NCBI GenBank assembly: GCA_936450465.1
Contig: OW388300.1
Location: 40,518,358 to 40,582,357, forward strand
Length of the DNA stretch: 64,000 nucleotides
From: Gibbula magus
Taxonomy: Eukaryota; Mollusca; Gastropoda; Trochida; Trochidae
Direction: 5' to 3'
Shown: positions 53,760 through 64,000 of the stretch, one piece after another
Numbering within the stretch: the stretch's first letter is position 1
Layout: each line of letters opens with the position of its first letter
The notes under the pieces: generated by a model
What the model saw: the letters and a program-made list of their open reading frames with translations, nothing else
Told to the model about the DNA's origin: nothing
Database searches by the model: none
Position numbers and translations under genes: made by a program

Positions 53760-55395
53760 ATAACTTTTTTTTATCATTTTCTAGAAAACATTTTTTCTTG
53801 AAATAAATATAATTTTAATCCGAGTTTCAAGTCGGACCATTCCCCAATTTCGTTAACGATTAAACTAGAAAATCTTAAACGTGGAAAAGGGTTTGGAAAT
53901 TCAATAACTCGCTCCTCGGAAACCATGATTATGTTAAGCTCGTTAAAAAGGTGATACATGATACAGTCGATCAGTACAGTGTAGATAACGGAGGTGAATG
54001 TGAATCGCAACTAAGGCCCTTTTCTCATGCACACCTTTACATATGTTAGTAAATTTACGTATGTATGTAAATGTATTTGGGGTATGTAAAAGTGTCATGA
54101 GAACGCAATTACATACATGAGTATTATTGCACTAGGAGTAACTTTACACGACCTCAGGAGGTCATGTAAATGTAAATTTACATATACGTATTTATACACA
54201 CTATGCAAACTATGCAAACTGTGTCATGAGAATGGAACGTATATTTACTCCTGTATGCAAAAGCATAATAACTATAAATAGACTGAATCTACTCATATAT
54301 TTTCGTTTATTATAATACATGGCTGTATGTAATTGACAAATACAACATAATGCTTAACTACATGTGAACAGAAAGTATATTTACTATTACACATGTATGT
54401 ATAATTACATAGTGTGTAAATTTACTCATGTATGTAAATTCGTGCATGAGAAAAGGGCCTAAGTGATCAGATGCTATGGGAAATATTAACGCTTATGATA
54501 CGGGGAAATACAATCTCTTATTCTTGTGCAAAAAGGAAACAGCGGGAAAAAGAAGAGAAGGAGTTGAATGGTACCTTAAATACAAAAACCGTAGCACTTG
54601 ATACAAATCCTGACGATGAAATCAAACGCGTTCTTTTAGACGAAATCAATAATATAAATGAAAAATTTGAAGAAATAAACCTTATAAACACTTAGGGGAT
54701 GGTAATAATACGTATATACGTATCGAGACCACAAATGGAAATATGGTTACAACCCAAAGTGAAATGCAAAATGAAGTAAAAACATTTTACGAAAAGCCAT
54801 ACCGTAAGCACGATGTGTCGAATGTCGATTTACACAACCTGTTGGACGATTATAACATTCCTAAACTATTAGACGAAACGGCAAAAACACTTGAAGGGGA
54901 GCTTACAACTGAAGAAGTTCTCGCAGCTGTAAAATCGCTTAAACACGAAAAAAGCCCTGAACCCGATGGTTTTACAGCAGAATTTATCAAATTCTTTTGG
55001 CTTGATTTGGACAAATATCTTGTACGTTGCTTGAACGAATAATATAGGCAAGGCATGCTGCCAATATCACAAAGAAGAGGTTTAATCAAATGCATATCAA
55101 AAGGAAACAAACCTAAACAATTTATCAAAAACTGGAGACCAATATCATTGCTCTCTGTTTTCTATAAGATAGGTTCCTTGGCAATCTCCATTAGAATTAA
55201 AACTGTTTTGAACACCATTACTTAACGAGGATCAAAAAGGGTTTTTGACAGGAAGATATATAGGTGAAATTACAAGACTTGTTTACGATTTAATAGAACA
55301 CACTGATAGTTATCAGACACCAGGGCTTTTATTACTTATAGATTTTGAAAAGGCTTTCAAGGAAATCAACATTTGGATTTTTTAAAAGTTAAATT
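53760..55395 (+). mobile_element. LINE fragment: endonuclease C-terminus and reverse transcriptase N-terminus, split by a MITE
   Basis: 53805-53930 reads FKSDHSPISLTIKLENLKRG, the SDH end of the APE-type endonuclease, with a shift just after. Past the nested MITE (54015-54459) the frame resumes with IRGNTISYSCAKRKQREKEE. Then LTTEEVLAAVKSLKHEKSPE, PDGFTAEFIKFFW, NWRPISLLSVFYKI and LLLLIDFEKAF follow, the RT domain of an L1/Tx1-like LINE. Stops and shifts at 54693, 55040 and 55222 make it dead. It ends abruptly near 55395, before the FADD-type catalytic box. Confidence 0.88.
54015..54459. mobile_element. Harbinger-like MITE nested in the LINE, TAA target duplication
   Basis: Perfect 18-bp terminal repeats GGCCCTTTTCTCATGCAC. 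TAA lies at 54012-54014 and 54460-54462. Subterminal TTTACATATG / TTTACATACATG blocks recur throughout. It is 445 bp and non-coding. Removing it restores the LINE reading, which proves the order of insertion. Confidence 0.92.
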
Positions 55396-55484
55396 TATTG
55401 TAATTAGATATTTCATTCTAAAGATAGAATGATGATAATGACACAATTTAAATGTTTTCCATACTCGTTTTCTAACTAAAATAC

Positions 55485-56302
55485 CGTCCCAAAAATGGGA
55501 CGATATGCAATACAGTTAACCTTTATTTGGTAATTTTCTGGGATTTGGGTTGTGTTTTAGATATGCTATATGGGCACTTGCATTTGTATGCTTTACTTCA
55601 GGATTGGCAACAATTGGGGCAGTGCCCAAAATCAAATCAAAATTAACTCTTAACATCGTTATGTCCAATGTGATAAAAAGATATGATCCAGTTTCCTGAA
55701 TGTCACCTTTGTACCAAGTCTGTTTCAAGCTTTGTGCCATTGACAAACAATTAAGGTTGAAATATATAACGAGGGACCGTATTGTTTTTAAAAAATATTT
55801 TGTATAAGGGTTTAATAATGTTAAATGTTTATAGATTCTTATCTGTATAACATGCACAACTTTAAAAGTGTTTCAATGTGTACGGCACTTGAATGAGGCA
55901 TCTGCTTGGTGATGTTTCCCTTAATCATTTGTCCGGATAGATAGTGATTGTACAATAACAGATTCAAAGAACACTGGAGAACTTTTTAAATATTATTTTT
56001 AATTTTTGAAAACACTGATAACTGATATAAGCAGTCAAATTTGATAACTTTAAGAAGAAGTTTTTATACATACTTAGCAAAAATATATTTTTATTCAAAT
56101 AAACTTAATATTTTGTTACATTTTATCACACAATATTAACTCAGAAATCCAAAGAAAAACGGACCCAATTTCATTCAATTACTCAAACAAAACGTTCCAT
56201 GTGTTGCTGTCGCCATTGCATGCCTTGCGAATAGTTCACCTACTAAAATATGTAAAAGAAAATCCTGTACCCTTTCCTGCATAACGTCCCATTTTGGGGA
56301 CG
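55485..56302. mobile_element. 818-bp element with palindromic inverted termini, unclassified
   Basis: Each end is a 25-base inverted repeat with two differences. Each end is itself a hairpin: CGTCCCA-AAAA-TGGGACG at the left, CGTCCCC-AAA-ATGGGACG-like at the right, followed inwards by [A/T]TATGCA. A 113-residue minus-strand open frame (55857-55516) is inside and unrecognised. No target duplication is clear. It lies just downstream of the LINE fragment. Confidence 0.65.
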
Positions 56303-57239
56303 CACTTTTTACATGTAAAAAATTATGGAAAAAATTATTTAACGATTAAATGACATCCCATTCCTTTCATCTTGTGACAAAATGATGTAGCTCATACATT
56401 ATGAAAAAAATCGGAGACCTCATGCATATATGGGTTAAGTCCGAGACTATTATGTGGTTGCTAAATGTGCAGCTGAAATGTCAAATAGAGTAGATATGTT
56501 CTATAAATTCTGGTCCACGTGTCATCTTCTGTTTATATGAATGTATTTGTGTGATTGATACTTGTAAAAAAAAGTTTAAATAAAAAAAAATATTTAAAAA
56601 AAAAAATCATACATGAATAAAACTTTGCATATCTCTTTACGAGATATATCCTCATCACAGATATTCAAAATCGACTTTAAACGGCCGATAAATATTAGGT
56701 TTGACTCTGTAAAATTGTTTGTATCGTTTCTTTTTCCACTGGGTGTAGTTTAGTTCGACTCTTCATTCTGCGTGACCCAGCTTGTTAACGATTTAATACA
56801 CAACGTGTCCCAGCTAGATGTTTGTATATAATTGACAATATTTATTTTCATAAGTCCATAGTGTTACCTAGACGATACATTCACGTCAATATGCCTCTTA
56901 AAGATGCAGCAATTACTTACAATAGAGTATGTACATATGTCTCTCAAGGCTAATAAATATGAAATCATGTCGTAACCTCACCATCTGTTTTGTTAAGGTT
57001 AACGATATGTATACACGTGTTGTCCACACCTACATATGGTCCATGAGCATCTTATAAAGGCAATCGATATATGTACTACATGTTAGACCTTCATGTTTTT
57101 GCCACAGTCAGACTACCGTGTGTAGTGAATACACAGAAGGATGTGCAGTTGAAATATACAGGTGAATATACGAAAAATTATTTCAATAAGCAATCAATAT
57201 TTTGATGATAATTGTCCTGATGATATTGAGGAAATGACC
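56303..57239. other. no gene seen
   Basis: A-rich and T-rich tracts around 56560-56610 resemble a retroelement tail. No coding or structural feature is otherwise recognised. Confidence 0.4.
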
Positions 57240-57418
57240 TTTAAAATACATTTGCTGCTTTGTTTAAGTACATCTACTACGGGTAATTGGTTTGTATAAT
57301 AAGACGTTTTACCCTCTTAAGTAAATATAAATGACATAAACTATCATTATAAATGGGAAATTTGAAAAAATAAAATTTGAAAAAAATGCATAAAAACGTG
57401 CCACTGCCCCTGTAATGT
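57240..57418 (+). repeat. MITE family A, right half only
   Basis: GGGTAATTGGTTTGTATAAT, ATGACATAAACTATCATT and ACGTGCCACTGCCCCTGTAA match the right end of family A. The terminal TTAA is mutated to GTAA and the left half is missing. Confidence 0.75.
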
Positions 57419-57689
57419 CGATTTCAAGCAAGTAACGTTAGAACCTAATGGATGCGTCCCATAAACAAAATCAAGTGTGGTATTACTGTATACGTATTTT
57501 TGAGTTACTCAGTCTACATATTTGTAGTTCAATTGGTATCATACGATTCGCGATACGTTTTGTAGATACAACTTGTTCACGGAACTGTTTTGTTCTTCAG
57601 TGAATACGACTAAGAAGTGAATACAACAAGTTGCTACAACAAATCGTACCATGAATCATGTTAAGAAGTTATAGGCCTTATATGTCGTG

Positions 57690-57810
57690 TTGAAAAGGCC
57701 CGTTCTCAAGTTACGATTGTAGATTGTATACGAAATCGCAACTAAAGTTGAATTCTACATATCGTACACTGAGAACAGGACCCGTTCTCACTGTACGATA
57801 TGTCGTTACG
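57690..57810. repeat. short inverted repeat CCCGTTCTCA...TGAGAACAGG
   Basis: CCCGTTCTCAAGTTACGAT near 57700 and ATCGTACACTGAGAACAGG near 57763 are partial inverted repeats, and CCCGTTCTCACTGTACGATA follows at 57781. It is a probable small decayed DNA element. Confidence 0.45.
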
Positions 57811-57837
57811 ACTTGAGTAACCAACTCAAAGGCGCTG

Positions 57838-58115
57838 TAGCACGTTTTTTGCATATTATGTTTTCTCAAATTTGCCATTTATTATCAAAGTTTATACTAT
57901 ATTTTGGTACCTTAATGGGTAAAACATCTCATTACGCGACCCGATAAGTCGTATCCACAGAACACAGCTATCCGTATTCGAAGAAAATGATGCGACGTAT
58001 AAAGCGACAGTGGTATGGGACTATTCGGTGAGGAGGTAGATTTGTAGGTCTCATGAGAATTTGAGAGTTCAGACAGCAAGATGGTTGACCATTCCATCAT
58101 TGTAGCATATTTAAA
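57838..58115 (-). repeat. family A-related element, same type as 1676-2140
   Basis: GCGCTGTAGCACGTTTTTTG start. 57990-58110 is the reverse of 1930-2060 (TTGAGAGTTCAGACAGCAAG, GGTTGACCATTCCATCATTG). It is decayed and lacks a clear right terminus. Confidence 0.6.
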
Positions 58116-58544
58116 ATCTACCCTACTTTAAGTTTCACCGTGAAAACATCCGAGTTGTATCATGTGGACACACAAATTATGCCGATACTACAGGTTGATA
58201 CTAAAATGAAGTACAAAAGAAAGTACACACCTCATTTGGTTTTATCACGTGTATGATTTTTAATTACAAATAACGTAAATTTTCGACGTCGTATTCTAAA
58301 AGTGAAAAGTGCAGGCATTTAGTCATCAGCCAAAGAATACTTCTCCGTGTTTTTTAAAATTTCTTTGAAAAAATAATATTTTGAGTTAATACATCTTTCA
58401 AAAATTATTTTGGATAAAACAAAACTGTTCATCGACATATAAAGCATCTTCTTTGTGAAAATCAGTAAATGTGCCTCGTTCTGCACACATTTACATTTGG
58501 TAGGCGTCATATTTGTGTAAATTTCATTGCCCCTGTCTACATCG

Positions 58545-58715
58545 AGTGAGTGAGTGAGTGAGTTAGTGTTTAACGCCGCTTTCAAGAGTATTTCACTTAT
58601 ATCGCGGCTGCTAGTATTATGGCAGGGAGAAAGCCCGCAACGCCATGTGGCTATGCTTTGCGGTGAAACCTGCGAGCATCGGCTGGAACTAGCGAACCAT
58701 GGGTGGTACTGGTCT
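58545..58715 (-). repeat. tRNA-derived SINE copy, tail and body
   Basis: It starts (GAGT)n at 58545, then GTTTAACGCCGCTTTCAAGAG, GGCTGCTAGTATTATGGCAG and GAACCATGGGTGGTACTGG, the inverted 3' part of the SINE. The tRNA head is absent. The tail is better preserved than the other inverted copies. Confidence 0.85.
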
Positions 58716-58919
58716 ACATCGAACAAAGATATTCTAACTAAAAATAACCAGTCACCAATGTCATTCATTCAAACTACTGCAGATACATATATGTGTTATT
58801 GTATCATGCCATAATGAAATGCATCTAAACAGATTTAATATTGATAAATCGAAACCAACTGAGGTGTGTACTTTCTGTTGTACTTCAGTTTATATACAAG
58901 TTGTAACTACAAATCGATA

Positions 58920-59248
58920 ATTTTATTTTTTCAAATTTCCCATTTATAATGATAGTTTATGTCATTTATATTTACTTTAGCGGGTTAAACATCTTATTAC
59001 ACAAACCAATTATCCGTAGTGGTAATAACGCTGTTGAGTATAAAGTATAAAGACGGCAATTTTATTGTGAACACGTTTTATTATTTCGAAATGACAAAAA
59101 CGATTCCCATGGTTTTACGGAACCATGTACACTCATTTTTAACTTGTTTTTCCGAAGAGAGAAGTGTGTTTTACTATTGGTGACATTATTTTTCAAATAC
59201 ATTTCATGGACTTATTTGAGCGAAAAAACGTGCTTCTGCCCCTTTAAA
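58920..59248 (-). repeat. MITE family A copy, left end truncated
   Basis: CCCATTTATAATGATAGTTT, CCAATTATCCGTAGTGGTAA and AACGTGCTTCTGCCCCTTTAA match in reverse. The left AGGGGCAGTAGCACG terminus is missing. Confidence 0.82.
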
Positions 59249-59689
59249 TATGTAGTTTTGTTTTATTATTTTACATTTAAACTTCTAAAATGCCAGTTGG
59301 AAAATGGTTTGAATAACCTTGACACCTATACGATTAATATAAACTATCACTAAGTGTGTCCGTGAGCTTAGATTTAGGATTGGCCTGAAGGTTCAACATT
59401 ATATGTCACACTGATAGTTACGATACAAACTGATAAGCTAAACAACTATACTTTCAAGAAAATGGAATTTTAATAAAAGTTGAGAACAAGTTACCGCATT
59501 TTGTTGCTTCTTTGCTAAAAACGAAACAAGAATATATACCGAAGCGGCCCACTTTTAGAATAAAGAAGTTGTCATCCACACAAATGTCCTATGTGACTTT
59601 CACCGCTGAAATGCCACTCAAAGAAGTTGAGTACAAGTTTAAAAAATGATCGAATTCGTTTGGTTAAAAAAAACCTCCGTACGAAATGG

Positions 59690-60133
59690 AATTACTCAAA
59701 TACTATTCACTGGATTATTTTCATATTTTGCATATAGGTTCACATTTGGGAGAGTAACGTTCCTACAGAGTTTTGTGACATTGACCTTCATTTCAAGGTC
59801 ACAAGAAGACTTTGTCGTTTTACCTTTGTCAGCTGCATATCTCTAGAATCAATGACTGGATTCTCTTTATATCTTACGCGTAGCTTCTCCAGGGAAAGAC
59901 AAAAATATGATTAGATATTGCCGACCTTCACATTATTTTCAAGGTCTCAGCGGAACTTTGAATTTTCAGCATGTTTACTTGCACGTTAAACTTGTCAGCG
60001 GGATATCGTAGGAACCGTTGACTGTATTCTCTGTGTGTGTATATCTATATATCTCCTTATTAGGACACAGCTGAAGTTTTAGTTTGTTGACATGTAACCT
60101 TGAGTGTTAAGCTTGTCAGTATGATATCTCAAG
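59690..60133 (-). repeat. GGTCAAGGTCA-type element fragment, interrupted by a LINE
   Basis: TGGATTATTTTCATATTTTG, TTGACCTTCATTTCAAGGTC and CTTGTCAG[C/T]...ATATC units are the reverse of 4528-5142. The sequence breaks at 60133 and a matching TCATTGGATTCTC resumes at 61248 after the LINE. Confidence 0.65.
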
Positions 60134-61241
60134 AACAACGTCATTTTATAAATATTTGGGTGTATATTTTAGCAGAAACTTCTCGTGGCACAGACATTTC
60201 AATCAGGCAGCAACCCAAGCTAAAAAAGTGTTCATCGGTATCTGGAGGCAGACACGTATCTTAGGCGATCTCACGCACCAGACCTTTTTCAAAATCTTTG
60301 ATGCAAAAATAAAACCAATATTATTGTATGGCTCAGAAATATGGGGTTTGCAAAATACGGAGGTAATTGAAAAGGTTCACTTATACGCATGTAAGAAATT
60401 TCTAGGAGTAAAACCAACCACACCCAGTGTTATGGTCTATGGTGAACTTGGGAGGTTTCCACTTTATATTTCCACCACCGTAAATGCAGTTAAATATTGG
60501 TTAAGACTTCTAGCTATGCCTTCTAATAGAATACCGAAAAAAATGTTATAATATGATGCTTTTGTACGATAATAATGGTCAAAGAAATTGGGCATCCCGT
60601 GTCAGAAGCTTACTGTTCTCTATCGGCTTCGGGAATGCTTGGAATTCACAATATGTAGAATCTCATAAGTTATTCATCCATTCGCTAACGACAAGGCTAA
60701 AAGATATATATTTTCAAACATGGTGTGATAAAATCATCTGTCGAAAAAATGTTTCTATTATGCAATATTTAAAGAGGATCTGTTAAAAGAAGCTTACTTA
60801 TCATGTGTTGATATAAAAAAAAGTACAGACGATCATTAGCAAGATTTAGATGTTCATCCCATGATTTATTTATTGAAAATGGCAGGTATAGAAATATTAA
60901 AAGAGAAGACAGATTATGTACACTTTGTAATCTAAACGAAATTGAAGATGAATACCACTTTCTCTTCACTTGTTCACTATATAACTCATTACGTTGTAAG
61001 TATATTAAACAATATTACTATGTCCATCCAAGTATCACTAAATTCTCTAGTTTAATGAGCAGTACAAATCAAAGAACGTTACAAAATCTTTCTATGTATA
61101 TTAATAAAGCTATGACTTGTAGAAAAAATGCCATAGCGAACTAATGTACACTATTTATTTATGTATATATTCACATGACTTATGCAAATGTACTACAGGC
61201 CTGAGGCCTCTTCAGTACGAAATAAAGATTGATTGAGATTG
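60134..61241 (+). mobile_element. 5'-truncated LINE, 3' part of ORF2
   Basis: It encodes YKYLGVYFSRNFSWHRHFNQ, then PILLYGSEIWGLQNTEVIEK, GELGRFPLYISTTVNAVKYW and, after two frame breaks, RCSSHDLF and a CTLCNLNEIEDEYHFLFTCS zinc-knuckle-like C-terminus typical of L1/Tx1-like LINEs. The 3' end is AATAAAGATTGATTGAGATTG, a short-repeat tail. An imperfect duplication flanks it: AACAACGTCATT (60134-60145) and AACAGGTCATT (61242-61252). It is truncated by incomplete reverse transcription and inactive. Confidence 0.88.
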
Positions 61242-61289
61242 AACAGGTCATTGGATTCTCGTCATTGTCTTACACCAATGTTCTCCTAT

Positions 61290-61790
61290 GGAAGATTCAG
61301 AGCCCAGTCTGTCCGTCCGTCCGTCTGTCCGTAATGATATCGTTTCCGATGGAAATCTCTGAAACTACTTGACCAATCCTCGCCACATTTTGTATACTAC
61401 CTCTCCATTTCATGTATATGTGTCTTTTGTTTTTTTTAAACATTTTTATTTGTTGCTGTTTCCATGGCAACAATTTTGACTTTTGCTTTTTGAAGGATGG
61501 GGATTGTTTCCGGAGCAGAACTACTTGACCAATCCTCACCAAATTTGGTATACTTCCTCCCATATCACGTAGAGGTGTCTTTTGGAGGTTTGAACTTTTT
61601 AAAATTAATACCTTGGCAAAAATTTGGACTTCGTCTTTTGGAAAGTTAATGACTCAGGTTGAATTTAGGGACAGGGAAGATATATGTTTTTAGGAGTACA
61701 AACACCTTCTTGTTTAAATTATACACTGCTATAACTGCTCATATACCTTATGTGGGGCCGGGGGAATAAGCCATCTCTCCTGATGGCTCT
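61290..61790 (-). repeat. CCGTCCGTCC-type dispersed repeat, two internal units
   Basis: GTCTGTCCGTCCGTCCGTCT, then twice GAACTACTTGACCAATCCTC-like with CAAATTTGGTATACT-like and TGTCTTTTG. It ends CATCTCTCCTGATGGCTCTTG. It is the same broad type as 36170-36500, in a different subfamily. Non-coding. Confidence 0.6.
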
Positions 61791-62204
61791 TGTTTTTCAA
61801 TTTTGAAGTATTAAATTTAGTGACAACTGCTTATTCAAAATGTGTTTTGACAAGAAGGGTTGGCATTTAAGTTAAACATTTATATAATGTGGAAATTTAA
61901 TTGATAAAATATGTTGTCGACATAAACCAATAAACCCCTATTTGACTCTCCTATATCTCGTCTAGTTTTAGGCTAAGGAATTTCGAGAACGGCAATTTCT
62001 CAAAACGTGTGTTTTTCAGATAAAATGTATATGAACATGATTGCTTTTTTGTATTGCGACGTTTCTTTTCCACCTGAGTTAACTATACACTATTTAAAGA
62101 TGTGGCGTTATTGGTTACAATGTTTTCAATGTCTCTCGAAAAGTTTATTATTTATTGATGCGTGTGCCAACAATATTGAAAACCACAGTGTGTGTCGTTG
62201 AACG

Positions 62205-62660
62205 TAGTAAAACACCCTTCTCTCTTCGGAGAAACAAGTTAAAAATGAGTGTACATGGTTCGGTGAAGTCATGAGAATCGTTTTATAATTCGAAATAATA
62301 AAATGTATTCACAATAAATTGGTCGCCATGCAATCTTTGCTTTATACGCAACACGGTTATTGCCACTACGGATAATTAGTTTGTGTAATAAGATGGTTTA
62401 CTGAATCCATATAAAAAAGTATTGTTTTTTTAAAGGTTTTACAGTCGTTATATTTATGATATAATGATATAAATTATTGTAACGGGGTAAACTCAAATGG
62501 CCAATACTGTGAGATGTTTTCCCCTCAAAGTTATTAATTTTAAGATACAAATACTTTTTATTTTTGTCGTCTAAAAGCAAATATAAATGACATAAACTAT
62601 CATTATAAATGGGAAATTTGAAAAAATCAAATTTGAAAAAACGTGTTACTGCCCCTTTAA
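62205..62660 (+). repeat. MITE family A copy with an internal insertion
   Basis: Family sequence runs from GTAAAACACCCTTCTCTCTTC to TTGTGTAATAAGATGGTTTA near 62401. About 175 bases of foreign AT-rich sequence follow. The family resumes at GCAAATATAAATGACATAAA near 62577 and ends ACGTGTTACTGCCCCTTTAA. The left terminus is lost. Confidence 0.8.
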
Positions 62661-64000
62661 AAGATACACATGGTTTCCCGCTTGCACTATGAACTAGTTC
62701 CACTCAATACTTCCCTCTTTGCCCGATTCTCGCAGCCGATTTCCAACCTTTCTTCCCCGGGCTCTCATTCTAATGCCCTCGAAAAAGTTTAATATTGTGT
62801 TCCGCGTTGTACGCAAGAAAGAAAAACCCGTCAGATAGCATCACATTTAAATTGGCGCACACCAATTGAGATGTCGGTGTCTTTGGAACGAAATTAATAG
62901 AGTTATCATATTACAGTTATTTCTGATAAATCACGTTGCAGGGGCGGATACAGCTTTTTGGAAACAGGGGGTGCACTTTTCAAGACCTCGAAAATGCCTT
63001 CAGTTTGTGAATATACTGCGTAAACCTACCATCTTTGGGGTAAAAAAAAAAGGGGGGGGGGGGGGTGTACCACTGTTTTGAGGATGGTTTCAATGTTCAT
63101 TTTTGAAAATCGCACATGGAAAAGGATCCTCCCCTGTGTTGTAAGTGGAAGCTTGATCTAACGATTGACGTAATTGTTTTAAGCTGACTAAGTAATATCC
63201 ATTTGCAACATTTAAAAAAACTTTTTTAAAACTTATTAAATGCAAGACGTTGAATGATTAAAACTATTTACTGAACTCCAGACAGATAGACCAACAGATT
63301 TATTGATATATATGGCCCGGAGACCAATAATATACATATGCCCCATGACTGTGTAAAACATGACCGCCTTGAATACAGTCTAGATGCTTATTCAGCGATT
63401 CAAGATAAACTGATAATGAAACTGGAAGTATTAAAACATATATATCCATAAGGATGAAAGTACTGTCCATATGTCATAGACTAAATTTTAGTTTACCAAT
63501 AATACAATGTAAATGAATACAATACAATACAGTTGCAGCGCTACAATGTAGTTCGACAAAATGTCACACTGACAGTGTACATAATAAATAACAAATAATA
63601 TAACACAATAAAACACGTTATTCTATTCTTTATCTGTTGCGTTTTATATGGTAAAGTAACAGGGCTAATTTGTACAGTAGTTTCGTTCGTTATTAAACAC
63701 TAAAGGTTTTTTTTTTATCTTTACATAAATAAAGAGGTAAATATTTGTATCTTAAACATAAATATTTTGAACATTCTAACAGTACATTGCATCCATCCTC
63801 TGTGAGGTTATACTAGCTGCATGTGGTATGCATTTAAATAGGCCTACTTCAACCCTTATGCTCTTCGATCCATTTACTTTTTTCTATTAACAATTTCATT
63901 TGACCTAAGTGTCCTTAGTGAAAACCTAGGGTATATTATAGGCTCTTATCTTATACAACCCCTTCCCCTCCCCCCAAACCCTAACCCTCCTCCCCCTTCT
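62661..64000. other. no gene seen; short repeats and low-complexity tracts
   Basis: GGGGCGGATACAGCTTTTTG at 62941 to a poly-G run at 63053-63066 looks like a decayed dispersed repeat. Short AATACAATAC runs occur at 63506-63533. The last 40 bases are C-rich with AACCCTAACCC twice, too short to call telomeric. No coding exon is recognisable. Confidence 0.4.

Noticed and set aside
54471..55042. Two plus-strand frames as host genes
   Set aside because: They carry LINE reverse-transcriptase motifs and are separated by stops and shifts.
63960..64000. Telomeric repeat at the right edge
   Set aside because: AACCCT occurs only twice in a C-rich stretch, and the vertebrate-type repeat is not extended.

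Overview
The window is nuclear DNA from an invertebrate animal, most likely a mollusc and plausibly a gastropod or bivalve. The base composition is AT-rich. Genes are split by GT-AG introns of a few hundred to several thousand bases. Much of the space is filled by repeat types common in molluscs: tRNA-headed SINEs with a CTCACTCACTC tail, GGTCAAGGTCA-type elements carrying GACGGACGGACG or CCGTCCGTCCG blocks, and many short terminal-inverted-repeat elements. The species was not determined.

The left 42 kb carries the host genes. In order they are: (1) on the minus strand, the first three coding exons of a polypeptide N-acetylgalactosaminyltransferase (GALNT family), which continues past the left edge; (2) on the plus strand, the last three exons of an unrecognised small gene with a possible EF-hand-like segment; (3) on the minus strand, a short seven-finger C2H2 zinc-finger protein; (4) on the plus strand, a complete three-exon Ran-type GTPase that differs from canonical Ran in its P-loop and switch II flank and has a TATA box; (5) on the minus strand, a complete six-exon isopentenyl-diphosphate isomerase (IDI1) with a likely mitochondrial presequence; (6) on the plus strand, a complete fifteen-exon ANKZF1/Vms1 orthologue of 918 residues. 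It retains the zinc finger, VLRF1 domain with GSAQ loop, ankyrin repeats, VCP-interacting motif and C-terminal zinc-binding module. Exon joins of these genes were checked by reading phase across each junction.

IDI1 and ANKZF1 are head to head across about 0.9 kb that contains a YY1-like site. Ran and IDI1 converge.

From 42 kb to the right end I found no host gene. This part is a mosaic of transposable elements: a decayed Penelope-like element (reverse transcriptase plus GIY-YIG endonuclease), two LINE fragments, two TAA-flanked Harbinger-like MITEs (one nested in a LINE), members of several TTAA-flanked MITE families, an 818-bp element with palindromic termini, and long TA and homopolymer tracts.

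No new multi-gene system was found. The items most worth following are the Ran paralogue, the unrecognised EF-hand-like gene, the decayed duplicate exon inside ANKZF1, the MITE that seems to supply the ANKZF1 poly(A) signal, and the 246-bp near-perfect hairpin at 18.13-18.39 kb.
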